Under the pieces are notes generated by a model. That model made no database searches and had not been told where the DNA came from. It saw nothing but the letters and a program-made list of their open reading frames with translations. From Desulfomicrobium baculatum DSM 4028 (lineage in GTDB: Bacteria > Desulfobacterota > Desulfovibrionia > Desulfovibrionales > Desulfomicrobiaceae), in assembly GCF_000023225.1 (NCBI RefSeq), contig NC_013173.1, positions 1,118,501 through 1,182,500 of the forward strand: 64,000 nucleotides of DNA, in the 5' to 3' direction. Both the position numbers and the translations under genes were made by a program. Shown here one piece after another: positions 9,164 to 21,977 of this stretch; positions within the stretch are counted from its first letter, which is position 1; the number at the start of each line of letters is the position of its first letter.

Positions 9164-9481
9164 TTATTTGCGTGAACTTTTATTGATTGTTTCCACAAGT
9201 TCCGCAGCGACCTGGATTTCGACATCCTGCTGGTCCTGTTCGTCGATAAGCTGGGATTTGGGCCATCTGCACCTGTGATAGGATATGGTGGCTTTTTGCG
9301 ACAACTGCTCGATCTTGGTCAGCATGATGCCCATCGCTTCCTGTGTTATGATGAAATGTCCACATTCGGAACATTTGGGGGCTGGAACATCTTCGAAGCA
9401 AAACAGGTGGTTACGGCATTCCATCTGGTAGGAGATGGTTTCATCGGTGACACTGTCGCTTCCGCATTTCTGGCAGATCAT
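9164..9481 (-). CDS. Small YgiT/MqsA-type zinc-finger protein
   Basis: 105 residues. The N-terminal half has two CxxC pairs (C3/C6 and C37/C40) separated by a segment ending in FEDVPAPKC, the spacing of the YgiT-type zinc finger in MqsA antitoxins. The C-terminal half is helical and charged. The DNA-binding helix-turn-helix of full-length MqsA is missing and no toxin gene is adjacent, so a toxin-antitoxin role is not supported. GAGG lies about 6 nt before ATG 9481. Function unknown. Confidence 0.7.
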   Translation of the reverse strand: MICQKCGSDSVTDETISYQMECRNHLFCFEDVPAPKCSECGHFIITQEAMGIMLTKIEQLSQKATISYHRCRWPKSQLIDEQDQQDVEIQVAAELVETINKSSRK

Positions 9482-9636
9482 GGCATCCTCGTATGGTCTA
9501 ATTTGAATCCGAAATAATCGTTCCTTATAAGTATGTTTTTTTGCTTTGGCAAATAATTTTTTTTCTGCTGAAATTGCAGTACACTCGAATTTTCAGTTTT
9601 ATGTGAATGCCTCCGGCTTGCGGCGGATGGCTGTTT

Positions 9637-9652
9637 TGGTTTGAGAATTGCA
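9637..9652 (+). promoter_or_regulatory. Possible sigma-54 (-24/-12) promoter
   Basis: TGGTTTG-AGAA-TTGCA: GG and GC elements with exactly 10 nt between them, but the usual CAC of the -24 box is missing. The predicted start (about 9663) leaves a short leader before the ribosome site of the dehydrogenase gene. No enhancer site was identified. Confidence 0.35.
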
Positions 9653-9680
9653 CATAGTTTGAATTAACTCTGGAGGAATC

Positions 9681-10559
9681 ATGAGCAAAATAGGCTGGGT
9701 CGGAATCGGTGTCATGGGGCGTTCCATGTGTGGTCACCTGCTTGCGGCAGGTCATGAGGTCAAGGTCCATACGCGCACCAAGGCTTCCGGCCAAAGCACC
9801 ATCGCCGCTGGAGCGCAGTGGTGCGACACCCCTGGCGATGTCGCTAAGGGGTCGGAATTCGTGTTCACCATCGTCGGTTATCCGGCCGATGTGAGAGCCG
9901 TGTATCTGGGTGAGGGCGGGCTTGTGGATCAGGCCGCGCCAGGGGCGGTGCTTGTGGATATGACCACCTCCGAGCCGGCTCTGGCCACGGAGATTTATCA
10001 GGCGGCGCGGGCTCGTGGAGTGGCCGCTCTGGATGCTCCGGTCTCCGGCGGCGATCTCGGTGCGCGCGGCGCAAGCCTGGCCATCATGGTCGGCGGTGAG
10101 CAGGAGCCATTTGACCGGACCCTGCCCCTGTTCGAGAAGATGGGGAAGAACATCCGCCTCATGGGCGCTCCCGGTGCCGGTCAGCACACCAAGATGAGTA
10201 ACCAGATTCTCATCGCCGGGACCATGATCGGAGTTGTGGAATCCCTGCTCTACGCCGTGAAGTCCGGTCTGGACGTGGACGACGTCATCGACGTCATCGG
10301 CAGCGGGGCGGCCGGGTCCTGGTCCATCAACAACCTGGGTCGTCGGATCGCCAAGGATGACTATGATCCGGGCTTTTTCATCAAGCACTTCGTGAAGGAC
10401 ATGGGTATCGCCCTGGCCGAAGCCCGCAAAATGGGCATCGCCTTGCCCGGCCTTGCCCTGGTCGAACAGCTTTATATCGCGGCCATGGCGCAGGGATTGG
10501 AAAACATGGGCACTCAGGCTCTCTATATCGCGTTGAAGAATTTAAACGCTGTAAGATAG
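9681..10559 (+). CDS. Beta-hydroxyacid dehydrogenase (HIBADH/GarR family)
   Basis: 292 residues, the usual length of the 3-hydroxyisobutyrate dehydrogenase / tartronate semialdehyde reductase family. Residues 5-15 form the Rossmann dinucleotide motif (VGIGVMG). The substrate signature DAPVSGGDLGA lies at about 119-129, and the catalytic lysine is in GAGQHTKMSNQ at about 170. The enzyme would oxidise or reduce a short 3-hydroxyacid with NAD(P). Substrate cannot be read from sequence; glyoxylate/succinic semialdehyde reductase is an alternative. CTGGAGGA is placed ideally before ATG 9681. It is a single-gene unit ended by a 21-bp terminator stem. Confidence 0.87.
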   Translation: MSKIGWVGIGVMGRSMCGHLLAAGHEVKVHTRTKASGQSTIAAGAQWCDTPGDVAKGSEFVFTIVGYPADVRAVYLGEGGLVDQAAPGAVLVDMTTSEPALATEIYQAARARGVAALDAPVSGGDLGARGASLAIMVGGEQEPFDRTLPLFEKMGKNIRLMGAPGAGQHTKMSNQILIAGTMIGVVESLLYAVKSGLDVDDVIDVIGSGAAGSWSINNLGRRIAKDDYDPGFFIKHFVKDMGIALAEARKMGIALPGLALVEQLYIAAMAQGLENMGTQALYIALKNLNAVR

Positions 10560-10565
10560 ATTTTG

Positions 10566-10618
10566 TTGAAACGGTTCGTCAAAGATCCATATATCTTTGA
10601 CGAACCGTTTCAATTTTT
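10566..10618 (+). terminator. Strong terminator, 21-bp perfect stem
   Basis: The arm at 10566-10586 pairs perfectly with 10593-10613 around a 6-nt loop (CCATAT), followed by T5. It ends only 24 bases before the GTG start of the sensor kinase, so the kinase needs a promoter overlapping this hairpin or read-through. Confidence 0.9.
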
Positions 10619-10641
10619 GCATTGAACTTTTTGGAGATCGC

Positions 10642-13600
10642 GTGCGGAATATATTTTTTTGTCTGCTCATGTTTTTATTCATCCCTCATGCTTTTGGTCA
10701 GGATGAAAAAAAGATTAATGTATTGTACATAAATTCTTACCATAACGGATATGAATGGTCCGATAGTATATTCGATGGCGTGCGCGAAAAATTCAGGAGT
10801 AGCGGGAAGAATATTTATCTTCAGATAGAATATATGGATTCGAAGAGATACTCTGGAGAAAAAATTAATGAAATACTTTTTAATTACTATAAGTTTAAGT
10901 TCAAAACGACGCATTTTGATCTTATCGTCACTTCTGACAATAATGCTTATGAATTTATTTCAGAGCACGGCGAGGATCTTTTTCCCAATGTTCCCATCGT
11001 TTTTTGCGGAATCAATGACGTGGAGGCTGGGCAGGTGCCCATGCGTTCACGCATGACCGGAGTGCTGGAAGAATTCGAAGTGCCGTGGAATATCGAACTG
11101 GCGCTTCAATTTCATCCGGGAAAGAAGCGCCTGGTGGTCATCGGTGATCAGAGCATGACCGGGGTGGCCATTGCCAATCAGGTCCGGGCGCAGGTTCCCG
11201 GCCTGCCCAAGGAGATCGAGGTCGAATTTCTGGATGAGTTCACTCTCGACGAATTGGTGGCAAAAGTGCGTTTCGCTTCTGCCGACAGCATCTTTTTCTT
11301 CATCCCCTTTTACAAGGATGTGGGCGAGGCCGTGTATTCGGCCCAGGATCTGCTTGAAATAGTATGGCGGGAAACGGGCGTGCCGCTCTACAGCGCCTGG
11401 GAGTTTTTGCTCGGCCACGGCATGGTGGGTGGAAAGATGATCAGCGGATTCAGCCACGGCCAGGCCGTGGCGGAGATGGGGCTGCGCATTCTGGACGGCG
11501 AATCCCCGGCCGACATTGAAATATCCATCAGTCCGGACGATCCGCCCAAGTTCGACTACCGCGTCCTCATGCGCCTGGGCATCAATCAGAACCTGTTGCC
11601 CGAAGGCAGCATCCTCATCAACGAGCCTTCCCCGTTCTATTCCATCAACAGGCACCAGTTCTGGACCATCATCATAAGTCTGGTCATCTTGTCGCTGGTG
11701 CTCATCCTGCTGGTGATCAACATCTGGGAGCGCAAGCAGATCGAGGTGCGGATCAAGAACCAGCTCTCGTTTCTGCGCACCCTCATGGATACGCTGCCCA
11801 TCCCCATCTATTTCACGGACCGCAGCGGAGCCATCGCTGGAATAAACCGGGCGTTCGAGCACTGGTTCGGGGTCAGCTGGGAGCATGACAAGGGTTTCGA
11901 GTCCCAGGAGCTGGCGCTGGTCGAGACGCGTTTTGCGCCCCTGCTCGACCTGCGCATGGATTCCTACGAGGCCCAGATCCGGCACGGCGACGGCACGTTG
12001 CGCCCGGCGGTGCTGCACAAGGCCACCTACGCCGACGCCCAGGGTGAGAATGCCGGGATAGTCGGCGTCATCTACGACATCTCCGATCGCAAGAAAGCCG
12101 AGGACGATCTGCGCGCAGCCGAGGAAAAATACCGCACCATTTTCGAAAATTCGGCCCTGGGCATTTTTCAGACCACGCCCGATGGCTCCTGGATGGTCGC
12201 AAACCCTGCCCTGGCCAGGATGCTCGGCTACGCGAGCCCGGAAGCGCTGATCGCGGGCAATCCGAATATCTCGTCCCTGTATTTTCAGCAAAGCGATCGG
12301 GAGAGGGTTGTCGACCTCTACCAGCAAAACAGAGGCAGTGTGGAGTTCGAGGTTCTTTTCCGCACCCGTGCCGGCGAAATCATTACCGCCAATCTGAACG
12401 CCCGTGCCGTGCGCGGATGCAATGACGATTTCTGCCATTTCGAGGGATTCGTGGAGGACATCACGGACCGCAAGGCTGCGGAGCTGGCTCTGGCCGCATC
12501 CGAGGCCATGTTGCAGCTGGTCCTTGATACCATCCCCCAGCTTGTGCACTGGAAGGATCGCGAATTGAGAATCATCGGCGCGAATCGAAATTTTCTGGCG
12601 CATGTCGGCCAGACCGAACTTTCGGTCATTTACGGCAAGAAGTACGCCGAGGTTGTGAGCTATGCCCATGAGGTGGAGCAGATTTCCAGGCTCGACCAGG
12701 AAGTGGTCGAGACCGACGAGCCGCGATTTCGACTGCGTCTGGAGACGCGCAACCTGGCCGGCGAGAACATGTGGCTGCTGGTCAACAAGGTGCCCCTGCA
12801 CGGACCGCACGGGGAGGTGGTGGGTATCCTCAGCACTGCCGAGGACATTACCCAGACCATGAACCTGGAAAAACAGCTGCTACAGTCTCAGAAAATGGAG
12901 GCGATCGGCACTCTAGCCGGAGGAATCGCCCATGATTTCAATAATATATTGACATCGATCATGAACTCTACCGAACTCGCCATGGAAGATATCCCCGAAG
13001 ACAGCCTGAACTGGAAGGATCTGGAGCGCTCTCTCAAGGCCGCTGTTCGCGGCAGCGGTCTGATCAAGCAGATTCTGACTTTCAGCAGGCCAACCCAGGA
13101 AGGATTTCTGCCCACGGACCTGCGTGAGGTCGTCAGTGAAGCCGTGGCCCTCATTCGCGTGTCCATGCCGCGCAACATCACGGTCCTGGCCGAAATTGAA
13201 GACGACCTGCCGCTCTGCCTGGCCGACCCGACACAGGTTCATCAGATCGTCATGAACCTTGCGACCAACGCATTTCAGGCTTTGGGCGAGGGCGGCGGCA
13301 ATATTTCCATCCGCTTGAGCAAAATGATCTTGGACCGCGATGACGCGCAGCTCGGCAATCTTGTCCCGGGAGTCTACAGCAGGCTGTGTATCGAAGACGA
13401 CGGTCCCGGCATCGACGAGGATATCCAGGACAAGATCTACGATCCGTTCTTCACCACCAAGGGCAAGGGCGAGGGGACCGGCCTGGGGCTGGCCGTGGTG
13501 CATGGAATCGTGCGCAACCATGGTGGCGAAATCAGGCTCGTCAGCACTGCGGGTTTCACCCGCTTCGACATCCTGCTGCCGACCATGAACGAGCTGTGCC

Positions 13601-14007
13601 TCCTGCCCGGCGAGTGTGCGGGCGCTCTGGCCATGGGCAATGAGAGGCTGGCCTTCATCGAGGACGACGAGGACCAGTTGCTGCTCATACCCCGTGTTCT
13701 TGAGCAGCTCGGCTATGAAGTGCATTCCTTTCAGAATCCTGCCGAAGCCGTCTTCACTCTTTGCGAGGAGGGCTTGCCTTTTGATCTGGTCATTACGGAT
13801 TTTGACATGCCCGGCATGAACGGCTTCGATGTTGCAGGAATTTTGCAAGAGCGTCGGCCTGATTTGCCGGTGATCATGGTTTCCGGGAGAAAGCAGGCCG
13901 AGGAATTTCTGGGCCAGGCCGGAAACATCAAATTTTTCCTGAGTAAACCGTACAATAAGGACATGCTCGGACGCGCCATCCGCGATGTTCTGGACAAGGA
14001 AGCATAA
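10642..14007 (+). CDS. Hybrid sensor histidine kinase of the lactate locus
   Basis: 1121 residues from GTG 10642 (GGAG 5 nt upstream; the frame further upstream runs into the terminator). It has a signal peptide, a periplasmic ABC_sub_bind-like ligand domain (about 25-320), one transmembrane helix (about 340-362), three PAS domains (about 375-735), HisKA with H764 in GGIAHDFNN, HATPase (NLATNAFQAL, DDGPGID, GTGLGLAVVHG) and a C-terminal receiver with D1053. It overlaps the next response regulator by one base (TAATG), so the two are translationally coupled. From memory, D. vulgaris has a similar kinase/sigma-54 regulator pair beside its lactate operon. The ligand is likely an organic acid (inference). 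The first about 120 codons are much richer in A+T than the rest. Confidence 0.9.
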   Translation: MRNIFFCLLMFLFIPHAFGQDEKKINVLYINSYHNGYEWSDSIFDGVREKFRSSGKNIYLQIEYMDSKRYSGEKINEILFNYYKFKFKTTHFDLIVTSDNNAYEFISEHGEDLFPNVPIVFCGINDVEAGQVPMRSRMTGVLEEFEVPWNIELALQFHPGKKRLVVIGDQSMTGVAIANQVRAQVPGLPKEIEVEFLDEFTLDELVAKVRFASADSIFFFIPFYKDVGEAVYSAQDLLEIVWRETGVPLYSAWEFLLGHGMVGGKMISGFSHGQAVAEMGLRILDGESPADIEISISPDDPPKFDYRVLMRLGINQNLLPEGSILINEPSPFYSINRHQFWTIIISLVILSLVLILLVINIWERKQIEVRIKNQLSFLRTLMDTLPIPIYFTDRSGAIAGINRAFEHWFGVSWEHDKGFESQELALVETRFAPLLDLRMDSYEAQIRHGDGTLRPAVLHKATYADAQGENAGIVGVIYDISDRKKAEDDLRAAEEKYRTIFENSALGIFQTTPDGSWMVANPALARMLGYASPEALIAGNPNISSLYFQQSDRERVVDLYQQNRGSVEFEVLFRTRAGEIITANLNARAVRGCNDDFCHFEGFVEDITDRKAAELALAASEAMLQLVLDTIPQLVHWKDRELRIIGANRNFLAHVGQTELSVIYGKKYAEVVSYAHEVEQISRLDQEVVETDEPRFRLRLETRNLAGENMWLLVNKVPLHGPHGEVVGILSTAEDITQTMNLEKQLLQSQKMEAIGTLAGGIAHDFNNILTSIMNSTELAMEDIPEDSLNWKDLERSLKAAVRGSGLIKQILTFSRPTQEGFLPTDLREVVSEAVALIRVSMPRNITVLAEIEDDLPLCLADPTQVHQIVMNLATNAFQALGEGGGNISIRLSKMILDRDDAQLGNLVPGVYSRLCIEDDGPGIDEDIQDKIYDPFFTTKGKGEGTGLGLAVVHGIVRNHGGEIRLVSTAGFTRFDILLPTMNELCLLPGECAGALAMGNERLAFIEDDEDQLLLIPRVLEQLGYEVHSFQNPAEAVFTLCEEGLPFDLVITDFDMPGMNGFDVAGILQERRPDLPVIMVSGRKQAEEFLGQAGNIKFFLSKPYNKDMLGRAIRDVLDKEA

Positions 14008-15404
14008 TGGCCAGGATACTCATTATCGACGATGATCCGCAGGTTTGCGAGACGCTGCAGAGCCTGAATTTGCGTCTTGGGCACGAGTGCCTCGCGGCCC
14101 ATACCTTGAAGGACGGGCTGGCCTATCTGGGACGCATGGAGTTCGACCTTGTCTTTCTCGATGTGCGTCTTCCCGACGGCAACGGCCTGGAAGCGCTGGG
14201 CCAGATTCGCAACCACGAAGCTCCGCCCGATGTGATCGTATTGACGGGCCAGGGCGATCCCGACGGCGCTGAATTGGCGATCCAGGGCGGGGTTTGGGAC
14301 TATCTGGTCAAACCCTCGCCCATCAAGCAGATTAAAGAGACCCTGAATCGCGCCCTGGCGTACCGTCAGGAGAAAAAAGCCATGGGCCAGGCAATGGCTC
14401 TGGATTTGAAAGACGTGGTGGGGGAGAGCAGCGTCATGCGCCAATGCTACGAACGCATTGCCCAGGCCAGCGGGTCGGACTCCACCGTACTGGTCACCGG
14501 AGAGACGGGAACCGGCAAGGAGCTGCTGGCCCGCACCATCCACCGCAACAGTCTGCGCTCGGCGCGGGCTTTTGTTGTCGTCGACTGCGCCTCCCTGACC
14601 GAATCCCTGCTTGAGAGCATTCTTTTCGGCCATACCAAAGGCTCGTTCACCGGCGCGGCGCGCGACAGGACAGGGCTGGTCAAGCTGGCGGATCAGGGTA
14701 CGCTTTTTCTGGATGAAATCGGGGAGTTGCCGCTTTCGGCGCAAAAAACCTTCTTGCGTGTCCTGCAGGAGCGCCGCTTCAGGCCGGTGGGTTCAAACCA
14801 GGAACTGGAAAGTGATTTCAGGCTCATCTCGGCCACGAACCGTGACCTTGCGGTCATGGTCAAGGCCGGTGAATTCAGGCAGGATCTGTTCTATCGCATC
14901 AACACCATCCAGCTGCATCTGCCCGCCTTGCGCGAACGCGAGGAGGACGTGATCATCCTGGCTCGCCACCATATCGACAAACTGTGCCGGCAAAGAAACA
15001 TACCGATCAAGGAGATGGATCCGGAGCTGGTCGAGATGCTCAAGCGATACGACTGGCCCGGCAATGTACGCGAACTATTCAATACCATTGAACAGGCGTT
15101 CGTGCTGTCGGGGGCCGAGAAAACGGTCTATGCCCAGCACCTGCCCCAGGCAGTGCGTATTCGGGTCGCCAAGACCAAACTGGGTAAAGGGAGAGCTGAT
15201 GGGGAAGCGGGGCCGGAGGATGCGTTGGATGAAGTGGAGGAGGCCCTGCCCACATTGAAGGACTTCAAAACGTCCAAGGAAAGGGAATACCTGCTTCGGC
15301 TCGTGGGCAGCCACGGCAAGGATATTCAGAAGATGCTGGCTGTTTCAGGGCTTTCCAGGTCGCACCTTTACGCCATGCTCAAAAAGCACGATATCGAAGC
15401 CTAA
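14007..15404 (+). CDS. Sigma-54-dependent response regulator (NtrC type)
   Basis: 465 residues: receiver (phosphoacceptor D52 in FLDVRLP), AAA+ sigma-54 activation domain with Walker A GETGTGKE (about 165-172) and sigma-54 contact loop G212SFTGA (a Phe-retaining variant of GAFTGA), and a Fis-type helix-turn-helix in the last about 40 residues (SGLSRSHLYAMLKK). It starts inside the stop of the hybrid kinase, its probable partner. The -24/-12 promoter at 16361 before por and the palindromes upstream of it make this protein the likely activator of the lactate operon. It converges with a 67-codon gene, sharing 4 bases. Confidence 0.93.
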   Translation: MARILIIDDDPQVCETLQSLNLRLGHECLAAHTLKDGLAYLGRMEFDLVFLDVRLPDGNGLEALGQIRNHEAPPDVIVLTGQGDPDGAELAIQGGVWDYLVKPSPIKQIKETLNRALAYRQEKKAMGQAMALDLKDVVGESSVMRQCYERIAQASGSDSTVLVTGETGTGKELLARTIHRNSLRSARAFVVVDCASLTESLLESILFGHTKGSFTGAARDRTGLVKLADQGTLFLDEIGELPLSAQKTFLRVLQERRFRPVGSNQELESDFRLISATNRDLAVMVKAGEFRQDLFYRINTIQLHLPALREREEDVIILARHHIDKLCRQRNIPIKEMDPELVEMLKRYDWPGNVRELFNTIEQAFVLSGAEKTVYAQHLPQAVRIRVAKTKLGKGRADGEAGPEDALDEVEEALPTLKDFKTSKEREYLLRLVGSHGKDIQKMLAVSGLSRSHLYAMLKKHDIEA

Positions 15405-15604
15405 TAGTCCTGTTCTTCGTCCTGCTCTTTTCCGAGCCAGTATTCTTTCCAGGAATCAACAATATATTCCGTCTTGACCAGGACGCTGTCGCCGTCGTTG
15501 ATGCGTTGCTTTTGCATGGATGTCAGCAATTGTGACAACTGCATCGTTTCGTTTTGCGACAATCCTCGAATCACGCCATTTTTTGTTATGCTTTTTCCTT
15601 TCAT
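15401..15604 (-). CDS. Small hypothetical protein, 67 residues
   Basis: The frame is longer, but the start at 15604 is preferred because GGGAGG lies 6 nt upstream and a good promoter is just beyond. The product is hydrophilic, with a Gln/Ser/Met-rich centre and an acidic tail (KEQDEEQDY). No transmembrane segment and no recognised family. Its stop overlaps the stop of the sigma-54 regulator, so the two genes converge. Lying between the regulator and the por control region, it could be part of the locus or independent. Confidence 0.55.
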   Translation of the reverse strand: MKGKSITKNGVIRGLSQNETMQLSQLLTSMQKQRINDGDSVLVKTEYIVDSWKEYWLGKEQDEEQDY

Positions 15605-15624
15605 GTTAGACCTCCCATTAACTC

Positions 15625-15654
15625 TATATATAGCAGTTTTAGCCTTCTTGGCAA
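15625..15654 (-). promoter_or_regulatory. Sigma-70-type promoter of the 67-codon gene
   Basis: On the minus strand TTGCCA (15649-15654), a 16-nt spacer and TATATA (15627-15632) stand 20-50 nt before the ATG at 15604, with GGGAGG between. Confidence 0.55.
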
Positions 15655-15813
15655 GCTGCTTGGTTACTTTGATGTGCAAAATTGCTGCCAACGCCTGTGT
15701 GGTTTGGTGTTTCCGCAGTTTGTGACGCTGGAATAAACTCGTTTTTCCAATACGTTGCCGTCGAGAACTGCCTCCTCGTATCGATTTCGGAGCGCACTGT
15801 TTCATCTGCGTTA

Positions 15814-15873
15814 TTGTGCACATTTGAAACACCGGACGCGTCAGGATGATACGATTTGTGCAATTTTGAAACA
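15814..15873 (+). repeat. Two copies of a TTGTGCA...TTTGAAACA motif
   Basis: TTGTGCACATTTGAAACA (15814-15831) and TTGTGCAATTTTGAAACA (15856-15873) are direct repeats 42 bp apart, differing at two positions. The first contains the palindrome TGTGCACA and is preceded by TGTTTCA (15798-15804), complementary to TGAAACA. A related TGTGCAAAATTG lies at 15673 in inverted orientation. They are about 490-560 bp upstream of the por -24 box, so they could be remote activator or repressor sites. Function is inference. Confidence 0.4.
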
Positions 15874-15990
15874 GCTGTGGTTCCCGGAATCGAGGCTGTC
15901 CAGAGCCCCGCATGACGACTCTGAATCGAGACTGAAGAAAAATGGTTGTTTAGTCAACCAAATTGTAATACACTTAAAAGATCAGTTCGT

Positions 15991-16143
15991 GTCCGGAAAA
16001 TCGGACGGAAACATGGGCCTGACACCTCAGGCGATCCCCCGTTGAGGGGTGGGAAAGGCGTGAATCGTGGAAGTGTGGGGCAATCTTTGTTCGGAGATCG
16101 CATTATTGAGGGAAGCCGATTTCTTTTGTCCGGAAAAATGGAC
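15991..16143 (+). promoter_or_regulatory. Paired palindromic enhancer-like sites upstream of por
   Basis: Two 16-bp palindromes share one pattern: GTCCG-GAAAAT-CGGAC at 15991-16006 and GTCCG-GAAAAA-TGGAC at 16128-16143. They are 137 bp apart, about 13 helical turns, and about 220 and 360 bp upstream of the -24/-12 promoter. This is the usual range for upstream activating sequences of NtrC-type proteins, so they are the best candidate sites for the regulator encoded at 14007-15404. Confidence 0.55.
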
Positions 16144-16359
16144 GCCGGTTTGAAATTCTCTTTTTTGACCATTAACCAGCCATTTAAGCGCGTTAACCGG
16201 ATTGAAGTTGTATGTTTGCATTCCCGAACTAACGTGCTATTTCCACGGAAAAATATATATTGTCTTTTTTTTCAGACAAACCGGAAGGGGGGCTATGACA
16301 AATATGATCAGTGTCTCATAAGTTTTCTTTATTTCAATTGGTTAGGTAGTTTTTGTTGA

Positions 16360-20097
<3,738 letters not shown>

Positions 20098-20110
20098 GTA
20101 AAGGCAAGCT

Positions 20111-20146
20111 GCCGGCCCGAAAGGGTGGGGTCCCTTTCGGGCCGGC
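20111..20146 (+). other. Intercistronic hairpin, por/permease junction
   Basis: A 15-bp perfect GC-rich stem (20111-20125 with 20132-20146, 6-nt loop) lies 13 bases after the por stop. No T run follows, so it is more likely an mRNA stabilising, processing or attenuating structure than a full terminator. Confidence 0.7.
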
Positions 20147-20177
20147 GGTCCATTCATCAGTTTTATTGGAGGGAGAT

Positions 20178-21890
20178 ATGTCAATTACTGTCTTGGCAAT
20201 GGTGGCTCTGTTGCCCATTCTGGTGGCTCTTGTTCTGATGGTCGGCATGCGCTGGCCGTCTACGAAAGCCATGCCCCTTGCGTGGCTTGTGTGTGTCCTC
20301 GGCGCAATTCTCGCGTGGAATCTGCCCGTCGGTTATGTCGCGGCCTTGTCGCTTCAGGGTATTGTGGTCGCCATCGGCGTTTTGATCATCGTCTTCGGCG
20401 CGATCATCATCCTGTACACCCTGAAATATTCAGGTGGCATGGAAACCATTCAGTACGGCATGCAGGGCATCAGCCGTGACAAGCGCATCCAGGCCATCAT
20501 CATCGGCTTCATGTTCGCGGCCTTCATCGAAGGCGCGGCCGGTTTCGGCACGCCTGCCGCCCTGGCCGCTCCGCTCTTGCTGTCCCTGGGCTTCCCGCCC
20601 TTGGCCGCAGCGGTCATCTGCCTGGTCTTCAACTCCTTCCCCGTATCTTTCGGCGCGGTCGGAACACCCATCCTGGTCGGCTTGAAGTTCCTCGGACCGT
20701 TGGCTACAGGCGCGGTCGAGGCCGGCACCGTCGGTTTGAACTTCACCGATTTCGGTTCCTTCGCCAAGGTCATCGGTCAGTGGGTTACCGTCATGTACGG
20801 TCCCATGATCTTCATCCTGCCCATCTTCATGCTCGGCTTTCTGACCCGCTTCTTCGGCAAGAACAAGTCCTGGAGCGAAGGCTTTGCCGCCTGGCAGTTC
20901 TGTGTTTTCGCCGCCGTGGCCTTCATTGTTCCTTACCTGACCTTCGCTTGGCTGGTCGGACCTGAGTTCCCGTCCCTGATCGGTGGTCTGGTTGGTCTGG
21001 GCATCATCGTTGCCGGCGCCAAGGCCGGTTTCTGCGTGCCCAAGGAAAGCTGGGATTTCGGCCCGCAGTCCACATGGGACTCTGACTGGACCGGCACCAT
21101 CGCCACGTCCACCAACACCGAGTTCAAGCCCCACATGAGCCAGTTCAAGGCATGGCTGCCCTACATCCTGATCGGCGCCATCCTGGTCGTGACCCGTATC
21201 CCCGAACTGGGCCTCAAGGCCGTCCTGGCCGCCCAGAAGCTGCCTTTCAACGACATCCTCGGCTACAAGGGCGTTTCAGCCTCCATTGATTATCTGTACC
21301 TGCCCGGCACCATTCCTTTCATGCTGGTCGCGCTGCTGACCATCCTGATCCACGGCATGAAGGGCGAAGCCGTCAAGCAGGCCTGGACCGAATCCTTCGT
21401 CAAGATGAAGGCTCCGACCATCGCACTGTTTGCCGCCGTGGCCCTGGTTTCCATCTTCCGCGGTTCCGGTGTTGCCGATGCCGTCCTGAACCCCAACAAC
21501 TACCCCTCCATGCCTCTGGCCATGGCCAAGACCGTTGCCGCTTTCGCGGGTAACGCCTGGCCGATGCTGGCCTCCTATGTCGGTGGCCTGGGTGCGTTCA
21601 TCACCGGCTCGAACACGGTCTCCGACCTTCTGTTCGCGGAATTCCAGTGGGGCGTGGCCCAGCAGCTCGAACTGCCCCGTCAGATCATCGTGGCCGCCCA
21701 GGTCGCCGGTGGCGCCATGGGCAACATGGTCTGCATCCACAACATCGTGGCTGTCTGCGCCGTGACCGGCCTCATCGGCCGCGAAGGCATGATCTTGAAG
21801 CGCACCTTCTGGCCCTTCATGCTCTACGGCATTGTCGTGGGCATCATCGCCACTTTGATGAGCTTTGTCTTCCTGCCTCACCTGTTCTAA
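20178..21890 (+). CDS. lctP: Lactate permease (LctP family)
   Basis: 570 residues from ATG 20178 with GGAGGG 5 nt upstream. The protein is hydrophobic with about 12-14 membrane segments. It carries LctP family features: the segment [19 protein letters not shown] near residue 110, [13 protein letters not shown], and a C-terminal [10 protein letters not shown]...[12 protein letters not shown]. It would import lactate with protons across the inner membrane. Its place between por and the lactate dehydrogenase supports lactate as substrate; glycolate is the main alternative in this family. Confidence 0.95.
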   Translation: MSITVLAMVALLPILVALVLMVGMRWPSTKAMPLAWLVCVLGAILAWNLPVGYVAALSLQGIVVAIGVLIIVFGAIIILYTLKYSGGMETIQYGMQGISRDKRIQAIIIGFMFAAFIEGAAGFGTPAALAAPLLLSLGFPPLAAAVICLVFNSFPVSFGAVGTPILVGLKFLGPLATGAVEAGTVGLNFTDFGSFAKVIGQWVTVMYGPMIFILPIFMLGFLTRFFGKNKSWSEGFAAWQFCVFAAVAFIVPYLTFAWLVGPEFPSLIGGLVGLGIIVAGAKAGFCVPKESWDFGPQSTWDSDWTGTIATSTNTEFKPHMSQFKAWLPYILIGAILVVTRIPELGLKAVLAAQKLPFNDILGYKGVSASIDYLYLPGTIPFMLVALLTILIHGMKGEAVKQAWTESFVKMKAPTIALFAAVALVSIFRGSGVADAVLNPNNYPSMPLAMAKTVAAFAGNAWPMLASYVGGLGAFITGSNTVSDLLFAEFQWGVAQQLELPRQIIVAAQVAGGAMGNMVCIHNIVAVCAVTGLIGREGMILKRTFWPFMLYGIVVGIIATLMSFVFLPHLF

Positions 21891-21898
21891 GTTACCAG

Positions 21899-21935
21899 GC
21901 GGTCCCGAAGGTTCGCGCAAGGCTTTCGGGACCGC
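21899..21935 (+). other. Intercistronic hairpin, permease/dehydrogenase junction
   Basis: An 11-bp perfect stem (GCGGTCCCGAA at 21899-21909, complement at 21925-21935) with a 15-nt loop, starting 8 bases after the permease stop. It has no T tract, like the hairpin at 20111. Confidence 0.65.
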
Positions 21936-21977
21936 ATTTCATGAGAATCCATAAGAATCTCACGCAAGGAGAGAATA

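Noticed and set aside
8842-9225. Possible PilZ-like gene on the minus strand
   Set aside because: A short stretch (ERYLRTKDNQTG) looks PilZ-like, but the frame crosses the terminator at 9116-9145 and lacks a start signal.
9164-9481. MqsRA-type toxin-antitoxin locus
   Set aside because: The protein lacks the helix-turn-helix of MqsA and no toxin-sized gene is adjacent.
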